This document shows positions 34,554 to 43,627 of a stretch of DNA of 64,000 nucleotides, piece by piece. The first letter of the stretch is position 1, and every line of letters begins with the position of its first letter. The position numbers were made by a program, and so were the translations under genes. The notes beneath the pieces were generated by a model. It had not been told where the DNA came from and ran no database searches. It was given only the letters and a program-made list of their open reading frames with translations. This DNA comes from Ferrovibrio terrae (GTDB lineage Bacteria > Pseudomonadota > Alphaproteobacteria > Ferrovibrionales > Ferrovibrionaceae): positions 1,276,001 to 1,340,000 of the forward strand of contig NZ_CP041636.1 in the NCBI RefSeq assembly GCF_007197755.1, given 5' to 3'.

Positions 34554-35768
34554 ATGTCTTTCCGTCAGTTCCGTAACGGCGCCCTGGCTGCTGCCGCCCT
34601 GATGAGTGTCGGCGCGCTGCCGGCAACCTCTTATGCCCAGGGTGGCCCGGGCGGCCCGCCGCCGGTGACGGTCGCCAAGCCGGTACTGCGCAGCATCGTC
34701 GAGATGGACGAGTATACCGGCCGCTTCGACGCCGCCGCCTTCGTGGAGATCCGCGCCCGCGTCAGCGGCTATCTCGACACGGTGCATTTCCAGGACGGCG
34801 CCATGGTGAACCAGGGCGACCTGCTGTTCACCATCGACCGTCGCACCTATCAGGCCGCCTATAACCAGGCCCAGGCCTCGCTCAGCATCCGCCAGACCGA
34901 GTTCGACCTCGCCAAGGTGGAATTTGAACGCTACCAGCGCCTGACCCAGAGCGGCGCCGCCGCTGCCGCCACGCTGGACCAGCGCCGCCAGGCCTTCCTG
35001 TCCGCGCAGTCCGGTATCGTCGGCGCCCGCGCCGCTGCCGAATCCTCGCGTCTGGCGCTCAGCTTCACCGAGGTGCGCGCGCCGATTTCGGGCCGCATTT
35101 CGCGCAAGCTGGTCACCGAGGGCAACCTGGTGCGCGAGAACGAGACGCTGCTGACCACCATCGTGCAGGTCGACCCGGTGCATTTCTATTTCGACATCGA
35201 CGAGCGCTCGTACCTCTCCTACCAGCGCATCGCCAAGCAGGGCGGCAACAGCAGCAGCGGCGGCAGCAACGGTCGCGGCCTCGCCGTTTCGGTGATGCTG
35301 ACCGACGAGAAGACCTTCACGCATAAGGGCGTGCTGGACTTCACCGACAACCGCGTCGATACCGCCACCGGCACGATGCGCCTGCGCGCCGTGTTCGACA
35401 ACAAGGACCAGTTCCTGACGCCGGGCCTGTTCGGCCGCATCGCCGTGCCAGGCAGCCCGCAGTATCAGGCTGTGATGGTGCCGGATGAAGCCATCCTGAC
35501 CGATCTCGACCGTCGCTACGTCTATGTCGTGGGTGACGGCGGCGCGGTGCAGCAGCGCCCGATCCGCACCGGCTCGCGCACCGACAACTACCGCATCGTG
35601 CGCGAAGGCCTGAAGGGCGACGAGACTGTCGTGATCAACGGCCTGCAGCGCGTGCGTCTGGGCGGCGGCAAGGTGACGCCGATGCCGGTGGAACTGCCGC
35701 AGGTCTGGAACGGCCTGATGTCGCTGCCGCAGCCGGCAGCGCCCGGTGGCCAGGCGCCTGCCAAGTAA
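34554..35768 (+). CDS. RND efflux periplasmic adaptor (MexE/AcrA-like)
   Basis: A 404-residue membrane-fusion protein. Signal peptide with ALMSVGALPATSYA, then the barrel-sandwich EIRARVSGYLDTVHFQDGA, a coiled-coil hairpin, the second sandwich LSFTEVRAPISGRISRKL, and the beta-barrel with FYFDIDERSYLS. It links the inner-membrane pump to an outer-membrane channel. The ATG at 34554 is chosen since it starts the signal peptide; the frame is open upstream. No outer-membrane factor is nearby, so it probably uses a TolC homologue elsewhere. Confidence 0.95.
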   Translation: MSFRQFRNGALAAAALMSVGALPATSYAQGGPGGPPPVTVAKPVLRSIVEMDEYTGRFDAAAFVEIRARVSGYLDTVHFQDGAMVNQGDLLFTIDRRTYQAAYNQAQASLSIRQTEFDLAKVEFERYQRLTQSGAAAAATLDQRRQAFLSAQSGIVGARAAAESSRLALSFTEVRAPISGRISRKLVTEGNLVRENETLLTTIVQVDPVHFYFDIDERSYLSYQRIAKQGGNSSSGGSNGRGLAVSVMLTDEKTFTHKGVLDFTDNRVDTATGTMRLRAVFDNKDQFLTPGLFGRIAVPGSPQYQAVMVPDEAILTDLDRRYVYVVGDGGAVQQRPIRTGSRTDNYRIVREGLKGDETVVINGLQRVRLGGGKVTPMPVELPQVWNGLMSLPQPAAPGGQAPAK

Positions 35769-35795
35769 TCCAGTCTTTTACGCCGCGAGGGCGCC

Positions 35796-38700
35796 ATGAA
35801 ATTCGGACACTTCTTCGTCGACCGGCCGATCTTTGCCGCCGTGATCTCCATCGTCACGGTGATCCTCGGTGCGATCGCCTTCTTCCAGCTGCCGGTTTCG
35901 GAATATCCCGAAATCGCGCCGCCGCAGATCAACGTGACCGCCAGTTACCCCGGCGCCGATGCCGAGACGCTGGCCCGCACGGTGGCGACGCCGATCGAGC
36001 AGGAAATCACCGGCATCGAAAACCTGCTCTATATGTCGTCGTATTCCACCGCCGACGGCCTGATGCAGCTGACCGTCACCTTCAAGCCGGGCACCGATCT
36101 CGACACGGCGCAGGTGCAGGTGCAGAACCGTGTCACCATCGCCGAGCCGCGTCTGCCGGAAGAAGTGCGCCGCCAGGGCATCCAGACGCGCAAGCAGGCC
36201 GGCGACTTCCTCATGGTCGTGCATCTGCTGTCGCCCGATGAGCGCTACGACCAGCTCTACATCGCCAACTACATGCAGCTGCGCATCCGCGACCAGCTGC
36301 TGCGGCTGGAAGGCGTGGGCAACGTGGTCGTGTTCGGCGGCAGCGAATATGCCATCCGCATCTGGCTCGATCCCAACCGCATGGCTGCCTATGGCCTGTC
36401 GGGATCTGACGTAGTCAGCGCGCTGCGCGCCCAGAATGTGCAGGTTTCCGGTGGCGCGCTGGGCCAGCAACCCTCGCCGGACGACACGGCCCTGCAGGCC
36501 ATCGTCACCACACAGGGCCGCTTCTCGGATGCCCGCCAGTTCCGCGACGTGATCATCAAGGCCTCGGCCGACGGCCGCCTGGTGCGCCTGGATGACGTGG
36601 CTCGCGTCGAACTCGGCGCCAAGGACTACAGCAGCCGCAGCTATCTGGATGGCAAGACCGCCATCGCCATGGGCGTGTTCCAGCGCCCCGGCACCAATGC
36701 GCTGGAAACCTCGACGGCCGTCATCGCCCGCATGGACGAGCTGAAGCAGGATTTCCCCGAAGGTCTGGAATACACCATCATCTACAACCCGACCGAATTC
36801 ATCGAGGAGTCGGTCAACGAGGTGTACAAGACGCTGGTTGAGGCGATCATCCTCGTCGCGCTGGTGGTTCTGATCTTCCTGCAGAACTGGCGCGCGGCGC
36901 TGATCCCGATCCTGGCCATCCCGGTCTCGCTGGTCGGCACCTTCGCCGTCATGCTCGCCTTCGGCTTCACGCTGAACGTGCTCAGCCTGTTCGGCCTGGT
37001 GCTCGCCATCGGCATCGTGGTCGACGACGCCATCGTCGTGGTGGAAAACATCGAACGCAACATTGCGCTGGGCATGAGTCCGCGCGATGCAGCGCATGAA
37101 ACCATGGACGAGGTCGGCACGGCCGTCATCGCCATCGCCGTGGTGCTGTCGGCGGTGTTCATCCCGACCGCCTTCATTCCCGGCATCACCGGCCAGTTCT
37201 ACAAGCAGTTCGCGCTCACCATCTCGGTGGCGACGATCCTGTCGGCCTTCAACTCGCTGACACTGTCGCCGGCGCTCGGCGCCGTGCTGCTGCGCAAGCA
37301 TGAGCCTGGCCACGAGCCGAAATTCCCGCCGTTCCGCTGGCTGAACAGCGCAGGTAACAAATTCAATTCCGCCTTCGACAGGATGAGCAACGGCTATGCC
37401 CGTGGCGTCAGCCGCATCGTCACCCGCCGGGTGCTGATGCTGGGCGTCTATGGCCTGCTGGTGGCGAGCACCTTCTTCCTGTTCCGCACCGTGCCGCCGG
37501 GCTTCATCCCGCCGCTCGATCGCGGCTATGCCATCGTCGTCATCCAGCTGCCCGATGGCGCGTCGCTCAGCCGCACCGACGAGGTGACGCAGAAGGCGAC
37601 CAAGATGATCGAGACCGTGCCGGGCGTGGCGCATGTCGTCGCCATCCCGGGCTTCAACGGCGCGACCTTCACCAATGCGACCAACGCCTCGGTGATGTTC
37701 ACCCCGTTCACGGCCTTCGAGGAGCGCCTCGGCCAGGGCCTGACCGCGGATGCCATCATCGGCCAGATGATCGGCAAGCTGCAGGGCATCGAGGAAGCCT
37801 TCGTCATCGCGGTGCCGCCGCCGGCGGTGCCCGGCATCGGTTCGGGCGGCGGCTTCAAGATGCAGCTGCAGAACCGCACCGGCGACGACGTGCGCCCGAT
37901 CCTGGCGGCCGCCTATCAGATCATGGGCATGGCGGCGCAGACGCCCGGCGTGACCGGCGTGTTCACCACCTTCTCGGCCGCCTCGCCGCAGGTGTTCCTG
38001 AATATCGACCGCGTCAAGGCGCAGATGCTGAACGTGCCGATCGCCAACGTGTTCGAGGCGCTGCAGGTCAATCTCGGTTCGGCCTATGTGAACGACTTCA
38101 ACGCCTTTGGCCGCATCTTCCAGGTGCGCGCCCAGGCCGACCAGCAGTTCCGTCTCAACAACGAGGACATCTCGCGCCTGAAGGTTCGTTCGGCGACCGG
38201 CGACCTCGTTCCTCTCGGGACTTTGGTCGAGATCAAGGAAACCGCGGGCCCCGACCTGCTGCAGCGCTACAACACCTATGTGTCGGTGCCGCTGCAGGGC
38301 AACACGCCGCCGGGCGTTTCCACCGGCCAGTCGCTGGCGATCATGGAAGGACTGGCCAAGCAGGTGCTGCAGCCGGGCCAGAGCTTCGAATGGACGGAAA
38401 TCGCCCTGCAGGAGCGCTCGACCGGCAACACGGCGACCTATGTGTTCATCCTCGCCGTCGTCTTCGTCTTCCTGGCGCTGGCGGCCCAGTATGAAAGCTG
38501 GGTCCTGCCGCTGGCGATCATGCTGATCGTGCCGATGAGCGTGCTGTTCGCCCTGCTGGGCGTCTGGATCGTCGGGATCGACAACAACGTGCTGGTGCAG
38601 ATCGGACTCGTCGTGCTGATCGGTCTGGCGGCGAAGAACGCGATCCTGATCGTGGAATTCGCCCGCCAGCTGGAGGCGGAAGGCAAGTCGGCCGCCGACG

Positions 38701-38972
38701 CGGTGATCGAGGCCTGCCGCCTGCGCCTGCGCCCCATCCTGATGACGGCATTCGCCTTCATCCTCGGTGTGCTGCCGCTGGTGACCTCGTCGGGCGCCGG
38801 TGCGGAAATGCGCCGCGCGCTAGGCACGGCGGTGTTCTCCGGCATGATCGGCGTGACCTTGGTCGGCCTGTTCCTGACGCCGGTCTTCTACGTGGTGCTG
38901 CGCGCCTTCGTGCACGGCCGCGTGTCGAAAGGCCAGAAACACCAGGAGCAGCCCAATCCTGCGGGCGAATAG
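35796..38972 (+). CDS. RND multidrug efflux pump (AcrB/MexF-like, HAE1 family)
   Basis: A 1058-residue inner-membrane proton-driven exporter. N-terminal FFVDRPIFAAVISIVTVI is the first membrane helix; the proton relay is in GIVVDDAIVVVENIER, with the paired aspartates. Twelve helices and two large periplasmic loops are in the usual order. It is cotranscribed with the adaptor and ends in a clear terminator. Substrate range (drugs, solvents, dyes) cannot be read directly. Confidence 0.97.
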   Translation: MKFGHFFVDRPIFAAVISIVTVILGAIAFFQLPVSEYPEIAPPQINVTASYPGADAETLARTVATPIEQEITGIENLLYMSSYSTADGLMQLTVTFKPGTDLDTAQVQVQNRVTIAEPRLPEEVRRQGIQTRKQAGDFLMVVHLLSPDERYDQLYIANYMQLRIRDQLLRLEGVGNVVVFGGSEYAIRIWLDPNRMAAYGLSGSDVVSALRAQNVQVSGGALGQQPSPDDTALQAIVTTQGRFSDARQFRDVIIKASADGRLVRLDDVARVELGAKDYSSRSYLDGKTAIAMGVFQRPGTNALETSTAVIARMDELKQDFPEGLEYTIIYNPTEFIEESVNEVYKTLVEAIILVALVVLIFLQNWRAALIPILAIPVSLVGTFAVMLAFGFTLNVLSLFGLVLAIGIVVDDAIVVVENIERNIALGMSPRDAAHETMDEVGTAVIAIAVVLSAVFIPTAFIPGITGQFYKQFALTISVATILSAFNSLTLSPALGAVLLRKHEPGHEPKFPPFRWLNSAGNKFNSAFDRMSNGYARGVSRIVTRRVLMLGVYGLLVASTFFLFRTVPPGFIPPLDRGYAIVVIQLPDGASLSRTDEVTQKATKMIETVPGVAHVVAIPGFNGATFTNATNASVMFTPFTAFEERLGQGLTADAIIGQMIGKLQGIEEAFVIAVPPPAVPGIGSGGGFKMQLQNRTGDDVRPILAAAYQIMGMAAQTPGVTGVFTTFSAASPQVFLNIDRVKAQMLNVPIANVFEALQVNLGSAYVNDFNAFGRIFQVRAQADQQFRLNNEDISRLKVRSATGDLVPLGTLVEIKETAGPDLLQRYNTYVSVPLQGNTPPGVSTGQSLAIMEGLAKQVLQPGQSFEWTEIALQERSTGNTATYVFILAVVFVFLALAAQYESWVLPLAIMLIVPMSVLFALLGVWIVGIDNNVLVQIGLVVLIGLAAKNAILIVEFARQLEAEGKSAADAVIEACRLRLRPILMTAFAFILGVLPLVTSSGAGAEMRRALGTAVFSGMIGVTLVGLFLTPVFYVVLRAFVHGRVSKGQKHQEQPNPAGE

Positions 38973-38987
38973 CTGAAACGGAAACAG

Positions 38988-39019
38988 AAAAGGCCCGGTG
39001 TCAGAACCGGGCCTTTTTT
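38988..39019 (+). terminator. Rho-independent terminator of the RND operon
   Basis: The stem GGCCCGGT / ACCGGGCC, extended by A-T pairs, has a short GTCAGA loop and ends in six T residues, starting about 16 bases after the pump stop. Confidence 0.88.
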
Positions 39020-39033
39020 ATTGTAGCCCTACT

Positions 39034-39115
39034 CGTCACCCCGGCCTTGAGCCGGGGTCCCATTTTCTCACCGCCATAAAACAAATGGGATCCCGGGTCT
39101 TCGCCCGGGATGACG
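39034..39115. repeat. Dispersed palindromic repeat (CGTCA...TGACG type), copy 1
   Basis: Bounded by CGTCA and TGACG. Two small hairpins (CCCGGC-CTTGA-GCCGGGG, ATCCCGGGTCTTCGCCCGGGAT) flank a pair of longer arms, CCCATTT / AAATGGG. Similar short palindromes at 52925, 59867 and 61486 in this window share the CGTCA/TGACG ends and G+C-rich hairpins. Intergenic REP-like elements are common in alphaproteobacteria. Confidence 0.8.
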
Positions 39116-39129
39116 GTGAAGGACAGCGC

Positions 39130-40347
39130 TCAGCGCAGAACGCTCGGATCCAGCGTGAACAGCTCCGAGGGATTCTCGACGCCGCGCAACGCGTAACGCC
39201 CCAGCGAAATCGCATACTCGTTCAGCCCGCCGGCGGCCTGCTTGAAGGCGGCCGAGTAGATCGCGCGCTGGTCGACCGAGCGCGCCAGGCCGGAAATGCG
39301 CGAGAGTTCGTTCACTGCCGGGCCCACGACAGTGAAGTCGAGGCGATCCTCGCCGCCGAAATTGCCATACAGCACTTCGCCGACATGGAGCGCGACCGAC
39401 ATATCCGTCACTGGCAGCCCCGCATTGGCGCGGCGGTTGCGCACCTCGCGCAGGTCGCGCAGGCAGCTTTTCAGCGCCTTGATTGATTGCAGACAGGCAT
39501 TCTGCAGGTTGCCGTCATCGCGGAAGATGGCGAGCACGCCGTCGCCGACGAATTTCAGCACCTCGCCGCCATGCGCATGGATCGCGGAGACGGCCGCGCC
39601 GGCATAGTCGTTCAGCAGCGGCATGATAAGTTCGGGCGACACGGTATCGACCAGCCGCGTGAAACCGCGCAGGTCGGAGAACCACAGGGCCGCCGTGATG
39701 CGTTCGGCCTCGCCGCGGCCGATGGTGCCGCTGAGAACGCGCTGCGCGGCGTTGCGGCCCAGATAGGTCTCGGCCACCGTTTCGGCGATGCGGCGCACGC
39801 TGGCCGATCGTACGGCGGCGGCGGCGAAAGGAATCAGTGCGCCGAGCGTTTCGACCTGCTTGTCGGTGTAGCCCTCGCCATGCGTCGTGGTCCAGGAGGC
39901 ATAGACCGAATTGAGCTGGCCGATCACCGCGCGCTCACCGAAGCGCGTCATGGTGACCAGGTAGTCGGTATAACCCTGCTCGGCCAGTTCCGGCAGCACC
40001 GGGAAGGGATAGTCGCCGTTATGGCCGAGGATGCGGAAACGTAAGGAATCCTCGCCGCTGGTTTCCAGATGGTAGAACGGGCTGGAATGCCATTTGCGCT
40101 GGCCTTCCTCGGTGATCGAGCGGCCGAATTCGTACAGCTCCACATCCTGCTTGTCGGCATGCCAGGAGAAGATGCGGCCGGCCAGCACCGGATGCAGCGT
40201 GTCGGCGCCGAGCAGCGCGCGCTTCACCGGGATGCCGGCTTCGTTCAGGTTCGAGCAGAAGTTGCTGAGGATTTCGCCTTCTGAATGCCCATTGAGCGAG
40301 GCATCGGCGATGGCGCGGGCGATATTGGTGAAGACCTTGGGATCCAT
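39130..40347 (-). CDS. Class III adenylate/guanylate cyclase
   Basis: A 405-residue protein with an N-terminal unassigned region (no membrane segment or signal peptide) and a C-terminal class III cyclase domain: ALWFSDLRGFTRLVD (the first metal aspartate), VLKFVGDGVLAIF (second) and VALHVGEVLYGNFGG. The product, cAMP or cGMP, cannot be assigned safely. The N-terminal part, about 230 residues, includes EGQRKWHSSPFYHLE and may bind a signal. No obvious target is adjacent. Confidence 0.9.
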   Translation of the reverse strand: MDPKVFTNIARAIADASLNGHSEGEILSNFCSNLNEAGIPVKRALLGADTLHPVLAGRIFSWHADKQDVELYEFGRSITEEGQRKWHSSPFYHLETSGEDSLRFRILGHNGDYPFPVLPELAEQGYTDYLVTMTRFGERAVIGQLNSVYASWTTTHGEGYTDKQVETLGALIPFAAAAVRSASVRRIAETVAETYLGRNAAQRVLSGTIGRGEAERITAALWFSDLRGFTRLVDTVSPELIMPLLNDYAGAAVSAIHAHGGEVLKFVGDGVLAIFRDDGNLQNACLQSIKALKSCLRDLREVRNRRANAGLPVTDMSVALHVGEVLYGNFGGEDRLDFTVVGPAVNELSRISGLARSVDQRAIYSAAFKQAAGGLNEYAISLGRYALRGVENPSELFTLDPSVLR

Positions 40348-40424
40348 GCGCGCAAGATAGGACCGGGTTTGCGAAAAAGCGATGGTGCGGTGGATGAATC
40401 CGCGGCAGAAACTGTCAGCAGACG

Positions 40425-41474
40425 TTAATCGTTTTCCCAGCGCATCCAGCGGCCGTGATAATCGCCGGCGCCCAGCCGTTCCTCGCGGCCGGCGGGGTCG
40501 GTGCCGTTCCACAGCGTCAGGGTGAGATCCGCGCCGTCCTTGGCGCGGCCGGGCTCGAACCGCAGCCAGGCCAGCGGTGCCTGCGCGGTCGCGGTTGCTC
40601 CGGCCTGGTTCATGGCGGCGGCGATACGCTGCTGCTCCGGCGCTGCGATATACTGCCAGACGATCGAGTGATAGAGCACCAGGGCCGCATCGGGTTTGCG
40701 CTGCTGCAGCTGTGCGGCGACGAAATCGGCAGCATGGTTGCGGGCGACGGCGATATCGCAGGCGGCGGCGTGATCCAGCGCCAGCGTGACCCGCGCCAGC
40801 CGTTCGGGCTGGTCGGCCCAGATATACGACAGCAGGCGCTGGCGGTCGGCGGTGTTGCGCGCATCGAGCGGACTGACATCGCAGCCGGCGCGCGCAATGA
40901 CACGCGGGCGCAACGCGGGCGGCTGCGATCCGCCCCAGCGACAGCGCAGCAGCAGCGGCGCGGTCTGCGGCTCGCCATGTTGCCAGCCGCCGAAGTCATA
41001 GGCGTAGGTGTCCCACAGCTGGTTGAGTCCGGCGCTGGCGCCGATCTCGCAGGTCTGCAGCGGCAGTCCCGGACAAAGCTGCGCGAGCTTGAGGAAACCG
41101 CCGAGCAACACGGCCGAGCGCTGCGGATCGTTGGTCTGCGGCGGGCTTTGCAGATACTGCGCGAGCAGCGCGGCATGGCGCGTCAGCGCGGCATCGAGGT
41201 CTCCGGCGGTGATGTGTGTTGCCGCATAAGCGGCCGTGAGCGGTGCATCGCCACCCTCCAGCACGGCGCGATGCAGCGCGCCGGCCAGCCGCAACGGCAA
41301 GGCATCGGCACGCGGATCGCCCGGCCAGTTTAAAATCGGTTCCGCCCACGATGCGTTCGCCGCGAGCCGTTCGGTGGCGAGATCGAGCAGCATGCCGGTG
41401 AACGGCGAGCCCAGCGCGCGGCAATAGTCGGCCTGGTCGCGGAAGGATGCGATGACGGAATCGGCAGAAGGCAT
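40425..41474 (-). CDS. DUF2332 family protein
   Basis: A 349-residue protein of the DUF2332 family, of unknown function. Blocks include YCRALGSPFTGMLLD at the N-terminus, the glycine-rich CEIGASAGLNQLWDTYAYDFGG, GCDVSPLDA, and VLYHSIVWQYI. The GASAGLN segment recalls nucleotide-binding loops but I cannot assign a reaction. The ATG at 41474 is used; one seven codons upstream (41495) is possible, and longer frames run into the tRNA gene. Confidence 0.82.
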   Translation of the reverse strand: MPSADSVIASFRDQADYCRALGSPFTGMLLDLATERLAANASWAEPILNWPGDPRADALPLRLAGALHRAVLEGGDAPLTAAYAATHITAGDLDAALTRHAALLAQYLQSPPQTNDPQRSAVLLGGFLKLAQLCPGLPLQTCEIGASAGLNQLWDTYAYDFGGWQHGEPQTAPLLLRCRWGGSQPPALRPRVIARAGCDVSPLDARNTADRQRLLSYIWADQPERLARVTLALDHAAACDIAVARNHAADFVAAQLQQRKPDAALVLYHSIVWQYIAAPEQQRIAAAMNQAGATATAQAPLAWLRFEPGRAKDGADLTLTLWNGTDPAGREERLGAGDYHGRWMRWEND

Positions 41475-41571
41475 GGCGCATTTTGTCGAGCGCATGCCGG
41501 CTGCGTCCAGTGCTGCATTGCTGCGGGACAATTGACGGTCTGCCTGCGCCCCCGCTAGACAGGACCCGCCT

Positions 41572-41658
41572 GCCCGCTTGGCGGAATTGGTAGACGCACG
41601 GGACTTAAAATCCCGAGGCCGCAAGGCCGTGCCGGTTCGAGTCCGGCAGCGGGCACCA
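41572..41658 (+). tRNA. tRNA-Leu (anticodon UAA)
   Basis: The 87-base gene has acceptor arms GCCCGCT / AGCGGGC, an anticodon stem CGGGA / TCCCG with loop CTTAAAA reading TAA (UAA), a long variable arm (GAGGCCGCAAGGCCGT), the T-arm GCCGGTTCGAGTCCGGC, and an encoded CCA at 41656-41658. The long variable arm and UAA fit tRNA-Leu. Confidence 0.97.
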
Positions 41659-41710
41659 GCCTTCACGACTCTTTTGACACCCGACGGCCGCCGCGCAGTG
41701 AATAATCTGC

Positions 41711-41745
41711 TTGACTCAGATATCGCAAAGTATATCTTACGATAT
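41711..41745. promoter_or_regulatory. Promoter/operator of the PadR gene
   Basis: TTGACT (41711-41716) and TATCTT (41733-41738) are 16 bases apart, a plausible -35/-10. The inverted pair ATATCG (41720-41725) and CGATAT (41740-41745) lies over it, with GTATATC between them. This is the usual A+T-rich dyad bound by PadR repressors, suggesting autoregulation. Found by eye. Confidence 0.5.
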
Positions 41746-41785
41746 GTCAGACAACGGGTCTGACGTAAGAAGCGAGTAGACTATC

Positions 41786-42472
41786 ATGAGTGAACATCTG
41801 GAATTTCCCCATATTCTCAAGGCTTTGCGCGATCATCGCTGCATCGGGCGCGCCAAATACGGCATTGGGGGCGGCCGCCGCCATTTCCGCGGGCGACTGG
41901 CTGCCGCCTTATTCTCGGCCGGGGAAGACGGCCTGGGCGGCCATGGCTTCCGCGCCAGCCGCGTGGTCTCGGCCGCCGACCTGCAGCTGCTGATCCTGGT
42001 GCTGCTCGAGGAGCATCCGCGCCACGGCTACGAGATCATCAAGGCGCTGGAGGAACACACTTCGGGCTTCTACGCGCCGAGCCCCGGCGTGATCTATCCC
42101 GCGCTGACCTATCTGGAAGAGATCGGCCATACCAGCGTTGCGGCTGACGGCGCCAAGAAGCTCTACAGCCTGACGACCACGGGCCGTACCTATCTGGCCG
42201 AACACCGCGTGCATGCCGACACGATGATGGCGCAGCTGGCCAAGATCGGCCTGCGCATCGCCAAGGCGAAGCGGTTTTTCCGCAGCGGCGACGAGATGCC
42301 GGCGGAAGAGGACGATGTCACACGGCACAATGCCGATCCGTCTTCCTCGATGAGAGCTGCGCGCCGGCACCTGCGCGCCGTGCTGCAGGCCACCGACGAC
42401 GCCTCGCCCGAGGAACAGCGCCGCATCATCGACATCCTGGTGCGGGCGGCGAAAGAGATCCGCGGCCAGTAA
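41786..42472 (+). CDS. PadR-family transcriptional regulator
   Basis: A 228-residue protein. After a low-complexity N-terminal segment (Gly/Arg rich), the PadR winged helix appears from LQLLILVLLEEHPRHGYEI through ALEEHTSGFYAPSPGVIY to ALTYLEEIGHTSVAADGAKKLYSLTTTGR. A helical C-terminal domain (MRAARRHLRAVLQAT) follows. PadR repressors usually respond to phenolic or drug-like ligands. It precedes a DUF3861 gene with a short gap; its dyad suggests it controls its own operon. Confidence 0.92.
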   Translation: MSEHLEFPHILKALRDHRCIGRAKYGIGGGRRHFRGRLAAALFSAGEDGLGGHGFRASRVVSAADLQLLILVLLEEHPRHGYEIIKALEEHTSGFYAPSPGVIYPALTYLEEIGHTSVAADGAKKLYSLTTTGRTYLAEHRVHADTMMAQLAKIGLRIAKAKRFFRSGDEMPAEEDDVTRHNADPSSSMRAARRHLRAVLQATDDASPEEQRRIIDILVRAAKEIRGQ

Positions 42473-42543
42473 GGGCCATCTTCATAGGACGGGGGCCTAT
42501 GGGCACTGCAACCATCAGCGACATCGCCTGGAAAGGGCATCAC

Positions 42544-42855
42544 ATGCGTGGCCATCGCTATCGCGTCACCATCGAACATCTCGGCACGCCGCGCGATGGC
42601 ATGGACCGGCAGCCCGAGCTGGTGTTCGAGGCAGTCAACCATGACGACATTATCGGCATCGTGCAGCGCATCCGCGCCAGCGGGCATTACAGCGAGGACG
42701 AAGCCGCCTCGCTGGGTATCGGTCTCAAGCTGTTTTCGGAAGTGATGCTGAAGCGCAAGGACGATCCGCTGTTCGCGGCCTTGCGTCCGGCGATCAGCAG
42801 CTTTATCGGCGGCCTGAAAGATCGGAATCGCGCCGGATCTGGCGAGGCAGCCTGA
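42544..42855 (+). CDS. DUF3861 family protein
   Basis: A 103-residue protein with the DUF3861 blocks RGHRYRVTIEHLG, VFEAVNHDDIIGIVQRIRA and LGIGLKLFSEVMLKRKDDPLFAALRPAI. Function is unknown. The ATG at 42544 with an upstream AAAGGG is preferred; an ATG at 42499 would add 15 unconserved residues. It probably forms an operon with the PadR regulator. Confidence 0.85.
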   Translation: MRGHRYRVTIEHLGTPRDGMDRQPELVFEAVNHDDIIGIVQRIRASGHYSEDEAASLGIGLKLFSEVMLKRKDDPLFAALRPAISSFIGGLKDRNRAGSGEAA

Positions 42856-42967
42856 AGGCCGGAAAGTATTTTCGGGGTTGGTACCGGGCCGGCATCGCAT
42901 CGAGCTGCCTCAAGATGCGATGCCGGCCACGGTTTGCCACCCCCGGCAACCGGATAGATGAAAGCTG

Positions 42968-43534
42968 TTACTGCGCCGCCAGCGGCGCGGTTTCCCACAG
43001 ATCGATGGGACGATAGGGCAGGCTGATCCCCAGGACGGTGTCGACGTTGATGCCGTCGCTGGCGAGCGGCAGCATCAGGTTTTCCACCTCGCTCCAGCCA
43101 TTGAAATCGAAGGCGTCATCTTCCACCGGCACGGCACCGCGGCGCCAGGTCGGCATGCCGTCGCGCACGGTGGTGATCAGGCGGGTGCGGTTGGCGGCCC
43201 AGGCCTGCGGCCGCAATTCGTCATACCAGTCGTTGCCGATGGTGCGGCCGACCGAAGCGGCAAATTCGCTGCCGGCCATGCGATAGCGGAAGCGCCATGG
43301 GCTGCGCTCGACATCGAGCATCCACATATGCGGCAGCAGTTCGGAAAGTTCGATCCGGTCGATCGCCTGGCGCGATGGCAGATGCCCTTCGGCATTGCAG
43401 TTGCGCATCCAGTAATACAGCAGCTCGCGAACCTGCGGGTGCCAGTCGTTGCCACGCTCGGCGGCGCGGACGACGCGCCAACCGCCGTCGAAAACGCGGG
43501 GCAGTTCGGAGGAGACGAGGAAGGGCTGGGTCAT
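42968..43534 (-). CDS. PAS_5-type single-domain PAS protein
   Basis: A 188-residue soluble PAS protein with RELLYYWMRNCN, QAIDRIELSELLPHMWMLDV, WRFRYRMAGSEFAASVGRT and ASDGINVDTVLGIS. The ATG at 43534 is used; a GTG two codons upstream is possible. It sits alone between egtD and the DUF3861 gene. Its core matches the other copies but the loops diverge, so its ligand or partner probably differs. Confidence 0.82.
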   Translation of the reverse strand: MTQPFLVSSELPRVFDGGWRVVRAAERGNDWHPQVRELLYYWMRNCNAEGHLPSRQAIDRIELSELLPHMWMLDVERSPWRFRYRMAGSEFAASVGRTIGNDWYDELRPQAWAANRTRLITTVRDGMPTWRRGAVPVEDDAFDFNGWSEVENLMLPLASDGINVDTVLGISLPYRPIDLWETAPLAAQ

Positions 43535-43627
43535 AAGCACGGAGGGACCCTACCGGGTTGGATCACCGTCCGCGCGTTACTTTCCGATTACGTTTCGGAT
43601 CGAAACCCAGATGATTCAAGCCCATGC

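Noticed and set aside
35778-37634. Long open frame opposite the RND pump
   Set aside because: GC-rich coding strands leave long frames on the opposite strand. The rightward pump has clear motifs, while the opposite translation is His/Arg/Gln-rich with no family features.
39034-39115. CRISPR array
   Set aside because: The palindrome has only one unit with no regular spacers, and its scattered relatives are single copies.
41475-41666. Longer DUF2332 frame
   Set aside because: The added part reads through the tRNA-Leu gene on the other strand and has no conserved sequence.
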